A model generated the notes under the pieces. It was given only the letters and a program-made list of their open reading frames with translations. It ran no database searches and was not told where the DNA came from. From NCBI GenBank assembly GCA_015064665.1, contig SVRU01000068.1, positions 1 to 15,256 on the forward strand: a DNA stretch of 15,256 bases, written 5' to 3'. Below are positions 1 through 7,265 of the stretch, in pieces. How positions within the stretch are numbered: position 1 is the first letter of the stretch; every line of letters starts with the position of its first letter. The DNA is from Oscillospiraceae bacterium (GTDB lineage Bacteria; Bacillota_A; Clostridia; Oscillospirales; CAG-272). A program made the position numbers and the translations under genes.

Positions 1-698
1 TAGAGCCTGCAGAGGATGAAGATTCATCCTATTCGCCATGCTCACTTAGAGCTGACGGATTAATATCAACCAGTGCTATCAAACTTAAAAATGTCGTTGA
101 ATACACAGATAAGCTCAGGCAGACGTTGCCGAATTTAAAAATTGAATGCTTACACGGAAAGCTTAAGGCTTCTGAAAAAGATGCGATTATGAACTCTTTT
201 TCAAGCGGAGAAACGGACGTTCTCGTGTCAACCACGGTAATCGAAGTCGGCGTTAACGTTCCAAACGCGACCCTCATGGTAATAGAGGATGCCGACAGAT
301 TCGGACTTGCGCAATTACATCAGTTAAGAGGAAGAGTCGGACGCGGAACACAAAAATCATACTGCGTTCTTGTTTCGGATAATCCGTCGGAAAAATCAAA
401 GGCAAGACTGGAAATTATGAGAACGACCTACGACGGTTTTGAAATTGCCGAAAAAGATCTGATTTTACGCGGTCCGGGTGATTTCTTTGCTTCGATTTCA
501 CAGGACACGATGCGCCAAAGCGGCGGTTTTGAATTTAAGCTTGCAAAGCTTTGTGATGATAACGAGCTTTTTGAAAAGGCTTTTTCAGCTGCAAAGTTTA
601 TAACCGAATCCGACCCTCAGCTTATAAAAAAAGAACACGCATCTCTTCGACGTGCGGTTTTGAAAACAATTCACCCCATTACGTCAACAATATCATAA
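1..698 (+). CDS. recG: ATP-dependent DNA helicase RecG, C-terminal part (5' end outside window)
   Basis: RecG remodels stalled replication forks and branched recombination intermediates. The reading frame is already open at the left edge (first full codon at base 3), so the wedge domain and helicase motifs I-III lie upstream, outside the window. What remains is helicase domain 2: a HGKLK segment, then motif V (TTVIEVGVNVPNA), motif VI (QLHQLRGRVGRG) and the post-helicase TRG region (LRGPGDFF followed by MRQSGG). The order and sequence match RecG closely. Two places look longer than E. coli RecG from memory: an acidic, Ser-rich stretch at the extreme left, and about five extra residues inside the TRG hairpin between GPGDFF and RQSGG. 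The stop codon lies 15 bases before rarA, which suggests a shared transcript. The identification is very secure; only the length is unknown. Confidence 0.95.
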   Translation, partial: EPAEDEDSSYSPCSLRADGLISTSAIKLKNVVEYTDKLRQTLPNLKIECLHGKLKASEKDAIMNSFSSGETDVLVSTTVIEVGVNVPNATLMVIEDADRFGLAQLHQLRGRVGRGTQKSYCVLVSDNPSEKSKARLEIMRTTYDGFEIAEKDLILRGPGDFFASISQDTMRQSGGFEFKLAKLCDDNELFEKAFSAAKFITESDPQLIKKEHASLRRAVLKTIHPITSTIS

Positions 699-713
699 CT
701 ATTTGGAGTTTAT

Positions 714-1955
714 ATGACAAATCAACCCTTGGCAGACAGAATGCGACCCAAAAATTTTGATGAAATTGCCGGGCAGTCGCATCTCGTCGGAAAAAACGGA
801 ATAATAAGAAAGCTTACCGAAAACGGAAGAATTCCGAATATGATTTTTTTCGGCCCTCCCGGCATCGGTAAAACAACCGTAGCAAATATTATTGCTTCAC
901 TTTCGAACATGCAGCTTTACAAGCTCAATGCAACGACTGCATCGATTTCAGATATAAAGGAGGTTATACAGTCAACCGATAATATGTTCGCCGAAAACGG
1001 CACCCTCCTTTACCTTGACGAAATACAGTACTTTAACAAAAAGCAACAGCAATCATTGCTTGAATTCATGGAAAACGGCAAGATAACGCTGATTGCATCG
1101 ACTACCGAAAATCCGTATTATTGCGTTTATAACGCGCTTTTGTCTCGCTCCTCCGTGTTTGAATTCAAATCAGTTTCGGCAAGCGACTGTATTCCCTCTT
1201 TAAAGCGCGCTGTTGAAATTTTGAATTCTGATTTTTCTGATAGCAAAACTGCATCTGATACGACGCTGAAAATGATTGCTTCCATCTGCGGCGGTGACGT
1301 AAGAATGAGTATTGGTATTCTCGAAAACGCATTTTACATATCCGATAAAGAAATTACTGAAGAGACGGTAAGGATTCTTGCCCCCTCCGTTGTAGGACAT
1401 TTCGACAGGGACGGTGATGTTCACTATAATCTGCTCTCCTGTCTTCAAAAATCAATACGCGGTTCGGATCCGGATGCCGCCGTATTCTATCTTGCCAGAA
1501 TTTTAGCGTCTGGTGATATTCTCTCGGCATGCCGCAGACTTCTCGTTATTGCAAACGAGGATATCGGCGCCGCCTATCCTTTGGCATCGGTAATCACCTA
1601 TTCCTGCGTCGAAAGCGCAAAGGCAATAGGGTTGCCTGAGGCCGTAATTCCGCTTGCAAACGCAACCTGCATACTTGCTACCGCGCCAAAATCAAACAGC
1701 ACGTATATGGCATATCATCTTGCCAAAGAGGATATGGACAAAGGCCTTGGAACAACGATTCCGGATCATCTTAAAAGTCCTGATTTCAAGGGTTATATAT
1801 ATCCGCACGACTATGAAAACAATTACGTTAAGCAGGATTATCTGCCCTATGACCTTATAGGAAAAAAATATTACAGCTTTGGCTCAAACAAAACCGAGCA
1901 AGCCGCAAAAGCGTACTATGAAATGATACGTTCGGCTCAACAAAAACGCAAATAG
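714..1955 (+). CDS. rarA: Replication-associated recombination protein A (RarA/MgsA, AAA+ ATPase)
   Basis: RarA is a clamp-loader-like AAA+ ATPase that acts at stalled replication forks and single-strand gaps. The 413 residues show the family layout: ADRMRPKNFDEIAGQ near the N-terminus, Walker A GPPGIGKTT at 47-55, Walker B LYLDEI at 99-104, a sensor-1 stretch ASTTENP at 128-134 and an arginine-finger LLSR ending at R145. The C-terminal tetramerisation region includes RRLLVIANEDIGAA and later YMAYHLAKED, both typical of RarA. Length is slightly below the usual 420-450. The ATG is preceded by GGAG at 705-708, five bases upstream. The gene follows recG by 15 bases, so two fork-maintenance genes are probably cotranscribed. 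The sequence ends just before an independent promoter, so the next genes need not depend on this transcript. Confidence 0.93.
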   Translation: MTNQPLADRMRPKNFDEIAGQSHLVGKNGIIRKLTENGRIPNMIFFGPPGIGKTTVANIIASLSNMQLYKLNATTASISDIKEVIQSTDNMFAENGTLLYLDEIQYFNKKQQQSLLEFMENGKITLIASTTENPYYCVYNALLSRSSVFEFKSVSASDCIPSLKRAVEILNSDFSDSKTASDTTLKMIASICGGDVRMSIGILENAFYISDKEITEETVRILAPSVVGHFDRDGDVHYNLLSCLQKSIRGSDPDAAVFYLARILASGDILSACRRLLVIANEDIGAAYPLASVITYSCVESAKAIGLPEAVIPLANATCILATAPKSNSTYMAYHLAKEDMDKGLGTTIPDHLKSPDFKGYIYPHDYENNYVKQDYLPYDLIGKKYYSFGSNKTEQAAKAYYEMIRSAQQKRK

Positions 1956-1962
1956 ATATTCC

Positions 1963-1991
1963 TTGACTTATCAATTCTTATCTGTTATAAT
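1963..1991 (+). promoter_or_regulatory. Sigma-A promoter with extended -10, for the lipid kinase-comEC pair
   Basis: TTGACT at 1963-1968 and a perfect TATAAT at 1986-1991 are separated by 17 bases, and TG at 1983-1984 gives an extended -10. The predicted start is near 1998, giving a leader of about 35 bases to the GTG start at 2033. The promoter begins eight bases after the rarA stop codon. No terminator hairpin is visible between rarA and this promoter, so readthrough from recG-rarA is possible. Confidence 0.85.
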
Positions 1992-2032
1992 GATTTTAAC
2001 AATTATTAAAAATTCCCTCGGAGGATTTTACC

Positions 2033-2956
2033 GTGATTTACCACTTTATACTTAACCCAAAATCAGGTAGACCGCGCAAACAGCAAAATCTTGAGGATAT
2101 AATAAAAAGCGCATGCCGAAAAAGGCAACTAAGCTATCACATATACTACACGACCTGCCCGGGTGATGCAACAGAATACGTAAGCTCAATGATGAGAATT
2201 TCGCAGGAGAGACAAAGATTTATCTGCATTGGCGGAGACGGCACGTTGAGCGAAATAGTCAATAGTGCTCCGGGCAATAACAAGGCCGAATTCGGTGTTG
2301 TACCCTACGGCTCGGGAAACGATTTCGTCCGCAACTTCACAAATAAGGAGCTTTTCTTCAATATCGATGCTCAAATCGACGGTGAAACGGTTTCTCTTGA
2401 CCTTATAAAATACAACGATGCTTATTCAATAAACATGATAAACATCGGTTTCGACTGCGCGGCGGCAAAAGAAGCGGCAAAAATTAAAAAACTTAAAATT
2501 ACCACACCCGCTTTTTCATATACTCTTGGTGTTTTAAAGGTTTTTTTCAGAAGATACGGAACAAAAATGCGCCTTATTTTTGATGACGGAGAAATTTGGG
2601 ACGGAATCTACACTCTCGCATCAATTGGAAACGGAAAATTTTACGGTGGCGGATACCGTGCTGCACCTCTTGCCAAAATGGATGACGGCCTAATGGATAT
2701 ATGTGCTATAAACAAGGTTTCACATCTGACACTGTTAAAGCTCATCAACTCCTATAAAAAAGGAACATACCTTGAAAATCCAAAGGCAATAGGCTGTTTC
2801 AATTTTAAAAAAGCAAATCACATCAAAATTGAATTTGAATCACCTGAGCCGATTTGCATTGACGGTGAAATTAAGGGAGCCAAAACTCTTGACTTAAGTA
2901 TTGTAAAAAATACTTTTAACTTTGTAATTCCTAAAGGATCGGACTTTATAAGGTAA
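2033..2956 (+). CDS. Diacylglycerol kinase / YegS-BmrU family lipid kinase
   Basis: The protein (307 residues) belongs to the DagK-catalytic/LCB5 superfamily, soluble or membrane-associated enzymes that phosphorylate diacylglycerol or related lipids with ATP. Visible motifs are the N-terminal NPKSG at 8-12, the nucleotide-binding GGDGT at 67-71 followed by LSEIVN, and GSGNDF at 93-98. Further on come GNGKFYGGGYRAAP and DGLMDI, and a C-terminal ICIDGEI, the usual second-lobe landmarks. Length is typical of the family. The start is GTG, supported by GGAGG at 2020-2024 with eight bases of spacing; NPKSG sits eight residues in, as in homologues. The stop codon is six bases before comEC. In Firmicutes the likely role is recycling diacylglycerol into phosphatidic acid, but members of this superfamily use different lipids, so the substrate is not assigned. 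Confidence 0.9.
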   Translation: MIYHFILNPKSGRPRKQQNLEDIIKSACRKRQLSYHIYYTTCPGDATEYVSSMMRISQERQRFICIGGDGTLSEIVNSAPGNNKAEFGVVPYGSGNDFVRNFTNKELFFNIDAQIDGETVSLDLIKYNDAYSINMINIGFDCAAAKEAAKIKKLKITTPAFSYTLGVLKVFFRRYGTKMRLIFDDGEIWDGIYTLASIGNGKFYGGGYRAAPLAKMDDGLMDICAINKVSHLTLLKLINSYKKGTYLENPKAIGCFNFKKANHIKIEFESPEPICIDGEIKGAKTLDLSIVKNTFNFVIPKGSDFIR

Positions 2957-2962
2957 ATAATT

Positions 2963-5200
2963 ATGAATATATTTGACAAAAGACCGCTTAGCTTAATACT
3001 TTGTATTACGCTGGGCTCTTTTGTCTTTTTTTCATTTTACGAAAGCCTGTTTCTCAGAATAACGTCTGTTTTTATTATTTTGACGGCAATCATTCTGTCA
3101 TTTATAAATCCGCTAAAAAAACATATCAACCCTATCCTCGTCAGAATCGCGGCAATATCGTCACTCCTAGCAATACTATGCTCGTTTATTTATTTTGACC
3201 TTTGGTTTAAGGCTTATGAAAGATATGACGGTGAAGCGCATATAGTCGGCGAAGTACAAGAAATCAAACACTCCTCGTATTCATCATCGGTCATTATAAG
3301 CACGTCAGACATAAACGGTAAGTTATTTTCAAAATATAAATTGACGGTTTATCTTAACAATGAAGAATATTACGGCTACTCAATAGGATCAAAGGTTAAA
3401 TTAAAAGGAGAAATAGTCCCCTTCTCAAACAGCGACAGTTTTGACGCAAACGGTTATTACACTTCACGCGGCATTTCGGGTTCGGTAAAAGAAGTCACGG
3501 AATTTAACATCATCGATTCGGGTGAATATCCGATTTCATACAAAATCAAAGACTTTAGAGAAAGCATATGCAGACGGATTATCATTAACTCAAACAAGGA
3601 CGTCGGCGGACTTCTTTGCGCTCTGTTACTTGGCGAAAAAGATTATCTTCCGCTTGGTGTGAAAACAGATTTTTCAAGAATAGGCATTTCTCATATTCTG
3701 GCTCTCAGCGGTATGCATTTAGCAATTCTGGCTATAGGTTTTTCGAAGCTTATGATGTTTATGAAGCTTGGCAAAAAGCCGGCCACAATACTTACAATTT
3801 TATTTACGGCACTATATATGATTTTAACGGGTCTATCGCTGTCGGTGATGAGAGCCGGTTTTATGTTAATAATTTCTGCCGTGCTTTTTCTCCTCGGAAA
3901 CACAAAAGACTCGATGACATCACTCTTTGTGTCGGTTAGCTTAATTTGTATTTTCCAACCGTATGCGATATTCGATTTATCACTATGGCTTTCTGCCTTT
4001 GCCACTCTTGGCATCGTTGTTATGAGCGAATATCAAAGCGAAAAATATGAAAAGCCATCATTTTTGAGATGGATTTTCACATCGCTTATGTCCTCATTCT
4101 TTGCCATCTCCGCAACCTTTGCCATCACCACCCTGAAATTCGACGGATTCTCTCTCATTGCACCGATATCCACACTTTTCTTCGGAGTTTTCGTTGAGCT
4201 GTTTATTTACCTTGGCATCGGTATTTTAATATTTACATTCATAACACCGTTAAAATATGTATTTGTACCGGTTGGAAATTTAATATTATACTTCGCCGAT
4301 CTATTCTCAGATATTAACGGAATATACGTTTCTTCCAATTTTTACATTATAAAATTTCTTTCGTTAATATTTTCTGCGCTTTTCTTCTTATTTTTTATAA
4401 TTAAGATTAAACGCAAAAAGACGGCTATTGCATGCCTTGCCGCTATGCTTTGCGTAATCTTCTCCATCTCGGCGGTATTAACCTATTCACATCAAAGGAA
4501 AAATACTCTTACCTATTTCAGCATTACAAACGAACACTTGATTTTAACCGAAAACAATCAAACGTTAGCCGTTGACATTGCTTCGTATGATGAAAGCACT
4601 GCGTATTCCCTGTATAACGACATAGAGTCCGTCAAGCTGACTAAAATAGATAAATACGTATTAACAAATTACTCCTATTATCTTGACGAGTCCATCTCAA
4701 CTCTTATCAACTCGATTTTGGTGCATGAAATTTACATCCCTGCACCGCAAAATGCAACGGAGGAAAGGATACTGTCACAAATTGCCAACCTTTCAGGAAA
4801 TGCGAATTTTGATTTGATCATCTACATAAACGAGGATTATATCGAACTCGGAAAAACAAAAATCGTTCCGTTATATCGCTATAAACTCGGCGAGAAAAAG
4901 CAAAATCTTCTTACAATAATGCACGAGGACACCTATTACACCTATCTTACCGACGATATTCTTACGGGCGACGCAAAAAATATGGCATCCGATATCATCG
5001 CGCAAAGCCACGTGATAATTCTCGGACGCCACAAAAGCGGGAATTCGGTATGTGAATTTTTACGTAAATTCGATAATTTAAAAGAAATAATATTTGCAAC
5101 TTCAAAAATAAATATTGACGAGAAAACCTACAGATATTACATTGACAAAGGAACCGATATGTATTTTGAGGTATGGAGTAAAAAATTATACGTTGAATAA
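2963..5200 (+). CDS. comEC: ComEC/Rec2-family DNA internalization channel with a degenerate MBL-like C-terminus
   Basis: ComEC forms the inner-membrane channel for single-stranded DNA during natural transformation. The 745 residues have the usual order: N-terminal membrane helices (about 8-82), an extracytoplasmic OB-like region (about 90-185), then the Competence domain with GEKDYLP at 224-230, SHILALSGMHLAI at 243-255 and many hydrophobic helices up to about 507. The C-terminal part (about 515-745) aligns by order with the metallo-beta-lactamase-like domain, but the expected DVGQGD is replaced by SITNEH, the HxHxDH metal motif is replaced by NYSYYLD at 569-575, and the later GHHGS is replaced by GRHKSGN at 688-694. 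The frame is open throughout, so this is divergence, not a sequencing frameshift. The ribosome site is weak (AAGG at 2950-2953) and lies in the end of the upstream gene, suggesting coupled translation. Length is normal for the family. Confidence 0.92.
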   Translation: MNIFDKRPLSLILCITLGSFVFFSFYESLFLRITSVFIILTAIILSFINPLKKHINPILVRIAAISSLLAILCSFIYFDLWFKAYERYDGEAHIVGEVQEIKHSSYSSSVIISTSDINGKLFSKYKLTVYLNNEEYYGYSIGSKVKLKGEIVPFSNSDSFDANGYYTSRGISGSVKEVTEFNIIDSGEYPISYKIKDFRESICRRIIINSNKDVGGLLCALLLGEKDYLPLGVKTDFSRIGISHILALSGMHLAILAIGFSKLMMFMKLGKKPATILTILFTALYMILTGLSLSVMRAGFMLIISAVLFLLGNTKDSMTSLFVSVSLICIFQPYAIFDLSLWLSAFATLGIVVMSEYQSEKYEKPSFLRWIFTSLMSSFFAISATFAITTLKFDGFSLIAPISTLFFGVFVELFIYLGIGILIFTFITPLKYVFVPVGNLILYFADLFSDINGIYVSSNFYIIKFLSLIFSALFFLFFIIKIKRKKTAIACLAAMLCVIFSISAVLTYSHQRKNTLTYFSITNEHLILTENNQTLAVDIASYDESTAYSLYNDIESVKLTKIDKYVLTNYSYYLDESISTLINSILVHEIYIPAPQNATEERILSQIANLSGNANFDLIIYINEDYIELGKTKIVPLYRYKLGEKKQNLLTIMHEDTYYTYLTDDILTGDAKNMASDIIAQSHVIILGRHKSGNSVCEFLRKFDNLKEIIFATSKINIDEKTYRYYIDKGTDMYFEVWSKKLYVE

Positions 5201-6280
5201 GAACTCCACAACGTCTCCGTCTTTCATAACGTATTCCTTACCCTCACTGCGAAGCAAGCCCTTTTCCTTGACCTTGTTTCTATCGCCCTCGCGAACCAGA
5301 TCTTCAAACGCTACAACCTCAGCGCGAATAAATCCGCGTTCAAAATCGGTATGAATCTTACCTGCCGCGCCCGGAGCCTTCGTGCCGCGTTTTATCGTCC
5401 ATGCGCGAACCTCCTTAGGACCTGCCGTAAGAAAGCTTATAAGACCAAGAAGCGAGTATCCCGATTTGATCAGCTTATCAAGACCGCTCTCTTCAATACC
5501 GAGATCGGAAAGGAAGCTCAGCTTCTCCTCTCCCTCAAGCTCTGCAAGCTCGGCTTCTATCTGAGCGCTTACGGCTATAATTTCACTTCCCTCGGAATCC
5601 GCGTGCGTACGAAGCTTGAGATATCCCTCGTTAGACTCATAGTCTCCGCCAACCTCATCCTCAGAAATATTTGCAACGTAAATAATCGGCTTCAACGTGA
5701 GAAGTCTTGATTCCTCAACGTATGCAAGCTCCTCATCATCAAGACCGAGCGAACGCGCACACTTCCCCTCTTCAAGACACGCCTTAACCTTTTCAAGAAC
5801 AGCAAGTTTATCAAGAAGCTTTTTATCACTCTTTGCGGCTTTAACGGTTCTTTCGATAGCTCGCTCAACGATTTCGAGGTCGGATAAAATAAGCTCTATA
5901 TCAATAGTTTCAACGTCACGCAAGGGATCGATGTTGCCCTCAACGTGAATTATATCGTTATTTTCAAAGCAGCGGACAACATGAACGACGGCATCAACCT
6001 CTCTTATATTTGCAAGGAACTTATTACCAAGACCCTCACCCTTTGACGCACCTCTTACAAGTCCTGCAATATCAACGAATTCTATAACTGCAGGTGTAAA
6101 CTTTTCTGGGCTGTACATTTCAGCAAGCTTATCAAGACGCTTGTCTGGTACTGCAACAACTCCTACGTTAGGGTCAATTGTACAAAAAGGATAGTTAGCG
6201 GATTCAGCTCCCGCATTTGTAAGAGCGTTAAAAAGTGTGCTTTTTCCAACGTTAGGAAGTCCAACGATACCAAGTTTCAT
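5186..6280 (-). CDS. ychF: YchF/Ola1-family ATPase (Obg-related P-loop protein)
   Basis: YchF is a near-universal cytosolic member of the Obg family that prefers ATP and associates with ribosomes. The 364-residue length is standard. Visible elements are the P-loop GLPNVGKST at 7-15, [10 protein letters not shown] at 29-38, DIAGLV at 70-75, HVVRCFEN at 100-107, and NISE at 204-207 replacing the GTP-specific NKxD motif, as expected for an ATP-preferring YchF. The C-terminal TGS domain runs from about 281, including [14 protein letters not shown] and the terminal [11 protein letters not shown]33 corresponds to the cysteine implicated in redox control of E. coli YchF. The start ATG has TGGAG at 6286-6290, five bases upstream. 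The last 15 bases overlap comEC, which runs the opposite way. Confidence 0.97.
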   Translation of the reverse strand: MKLGIVGLPNVGKSTLFNALTNAGAESANYPFCTIDPNVGVVAVPDKRLDKLAEMYSPEKFTPAVIEFVDIAGLVRGASKGEGLGNKFLANIREVDAVVHVVRCFENNDIIHVEGNIDPLRDVETIDIELILSDLEIVERAIERTVKAAKSDKKLLDKLAVLEKVKACLEEGKCARSLGLDDEELAYVEESRLLTLKPIIYVANISEDEVGGDYESNEGYLKLRTHADSEGSEIIAVSAQIEAELAELEGEEKLSFLSDLGIEESGLDKLIKSGYSLLGLISFLTAGPKEVRAWTIKRGTKAPGAAGKIHTDFERGFIRAEVVAFEDLVREGDRNKVKEKGLLRSEGKEYVMKDGDVVEFLFNV

Positions 6281-6316
6281 AATTTCTCCATTTCAACACA
6301 TAAAATATTCGTTACA

Positions 6317-6345
6317 ATGATATCACATTTTCTAATAATTAGCAA
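6317..6345 (-). promoter_or_regulatory. Sigma-A-like promoter for ychF (extended -10)
   Basis: On the minus strand TTGCTA (6340-6345) and TATCAT (6317-6322) are 17 bases apart, with TG one base before the -10 box (extended -10). The predicted start is about 30 bases upstream of the ychF start codon. It is the best match in the gap on this strand. Confidence 0.65.
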
Positions 6346-6414
6346 TAGTTTTACGAAATTTGATTATTAAAATTAAAAAACGGTTAAAATACATAATTTT
6401 TTCATAATTTGTTA

Positions 6415-6443
6415 TTGACAATTACATATATCAACTGTATAAT
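6415..6443 (+). promoter_or_regulatory. Consensus sigma-A promoter for the response regulator
   Basis: TTGACA at 6415-6420, a 17-base spacer and TATAAT at 6438-6443 give perfect -35 and -10 boxes at ideal spacing. The predicted start is near 6450, giving a leader of about 50 bases. Such a strong basal promoter on a regulator gene fits either constitutive expression or negative autoregulation through the repeat directly downstream. Confidence 0.88.
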
Positions 6444-6446
6444 TAA

Positions 6447-6484
6447 ATTGTTAAGTTTTCATGTTTTTTAACAAAGTTAACAAT
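6447..6484 (+). promoter_or_regulatory. TTAACA-type inverted/direct repeat at the transcription start; candidate operator
   Basis: ATTGTTAA at 6447-6454 and TTAACAAT at 6477-6484 form a perfect 8 bp inverted repeat with a 22-base centre. A further TTAACA at 6468-6473 stands in direct repeat with the one at 6477-6482 (period 9). The cluster spans from the predicted transcription start to just before the ribosome site. OmpR-type regulators bind direct repeats of six-base half-sites, and TTAACA resembles published PhoP half-sites, although with shorter spacing. An all-A/T stem with a long loop would be a poor RNA structure, so a DNA-binding role is likelier. In AT-rich DNA such repeats also occur by chance. 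Confidence 0.35.
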
Positions 6485-6500
6485 TTAAAAGGAGAATAAA

Positions 6501-7190
6501 ATGGATACAAAGCTTTTGATTGTAGATGACGACCCTAATATATGTGATATGCTTAAGCTTTATTTTGAAAACGAAGGATATAAGGTAAAAACAGCAAACG
6601 ACGGTGTTGAGGGCGTTCAGTGCTTCAAAATTTATGAACCCGACCTCGTTCTTCTTGACATAATGATGCCAAAAAAAGACGGTTGGCAGGTTTGCCGCGA
6701 AATCCGAGAGATGTCCGCGAAGCCTGTTATTATGATCACCGCCAAGGGTGACGTATTTGACAAGGTTCTCGGTCTTGAGCTAGGGGCTGACGACTTTATC
6801 GTTAAACCATTTGACATGAAAGAGCTTTCAGCAAGAATCAAGGCTGTCTTACGCCGCTATAACGCTCATTCAAAGACCAACGATGATGAGGTTGTAAAGT
6901 TTGAAAACATTGAAATAAGTCTTCAAAAATATGAGCTTAAAATAAATGGCAAGGCTATTGATATTCCCCCGAAGGAATTAGAGCTACTCTATTTCCTTGC
7001 TTCGAACTGCAACAGAGTATTTACTCGCGACCAGCTTCTTGATAAGGTCTGGGGATTTGATTATCTCGGTGATTCAAGAACGGTAGACGTTCACGTAAAA
7101 AGACTTCGCGAAAAGCTTGAGGGCATCTCTGATAAATGGGTGCTAAAAACCGTTTGGGGTGTTGGATACAAATTTGAAACGTTCTCATAA
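6501..7190 (+). CDS. OmpR/PhoB-family response regulator (orphan in this window)
   Basis: This is a two-domain transcription regulator of 229 residues. The receiver domain (about 1-120) has the acidic pocket D9-D10-D11, the phosphoacceptor D53 in LLDIMMP, T80 in MITAKG and K102 in IVKPF, so all phosphorylation residues are intact. The C-terminal winged helix (about 128-229) contains PPKELELLYFLA, TRDQLLDKVWG and RTVDVHVKRLREKL, and closes with the TVWGVGY wing. ATG start with AGGAG at 6490-6494. No histidine kinase is encoded in the window: ychF is divergent and the downstream neighbour is convergent beyond a terminator. The cognate kinase must be elsewhere, or the protein may be used by several kinases. 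Assignment to a named regulator such as WalR or PhoP is not possible from sequence alone. Confidence 0.95.
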   Translation: MDTKLLIVDDDPNICDMLKLYFENEGYKVKTANDGVEGVQCFKIYEPDLVLLDIMMPKKDGWQVCREIREMSAKPVIMITAKGDVFDKVLGLELGADDFIVKPFDMKELSARIKAVLRRYNAHSKTNDDEVVKFENIEISLQKYELKINGKAIDIPPKELELLYFLASNCNRVFTRDQLLDKVWGFDYLGDSRTVDVHVKRLREKLEGISDKWVLKTVWGVGYKFETFS

Positions 7191-7218
7191 ATTTAAATCT
7201 GCCCACATTTAACATGAT

Positions 7219-7260
7219 AAAAACGCAAAATTGACTTTACTAATCAATTTTGCGTTTTTT
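7219..7260 (+). terminator. Strong bidirectional terminator between the response regulator and the topoisomerase gene
   Basis: A 16-base arm at 7219-7234 pairs perfectly with 7244-7259 around a 9-base loop (core ACGCAAAATTGA/TCAATTTTGCGT). On the plus strand the hairpin ends in a run of six T. On the minus strand the five A at 7219-7223 read as a T run, and the hairpin begins right after the stop codon of the minus-strand gene, so it can end both transcripts. Confidence 0.92.
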
Positions 7261-7265
7261 ATTAT

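Noticed and set aside
1956..2032. A terminator after rarA
   Set aside because: No GC-bearing hairpin is visible; the gap holds only the promoter and ribosome site of the next gene.
4505..5200. A frameshift as explanation for the abnormal ComEC C-terminus
   Set aside because: The frame stays open for 745 codons at the family's usual length, and the domain still follows the expected order of landmarks, so divergence is the better reading.
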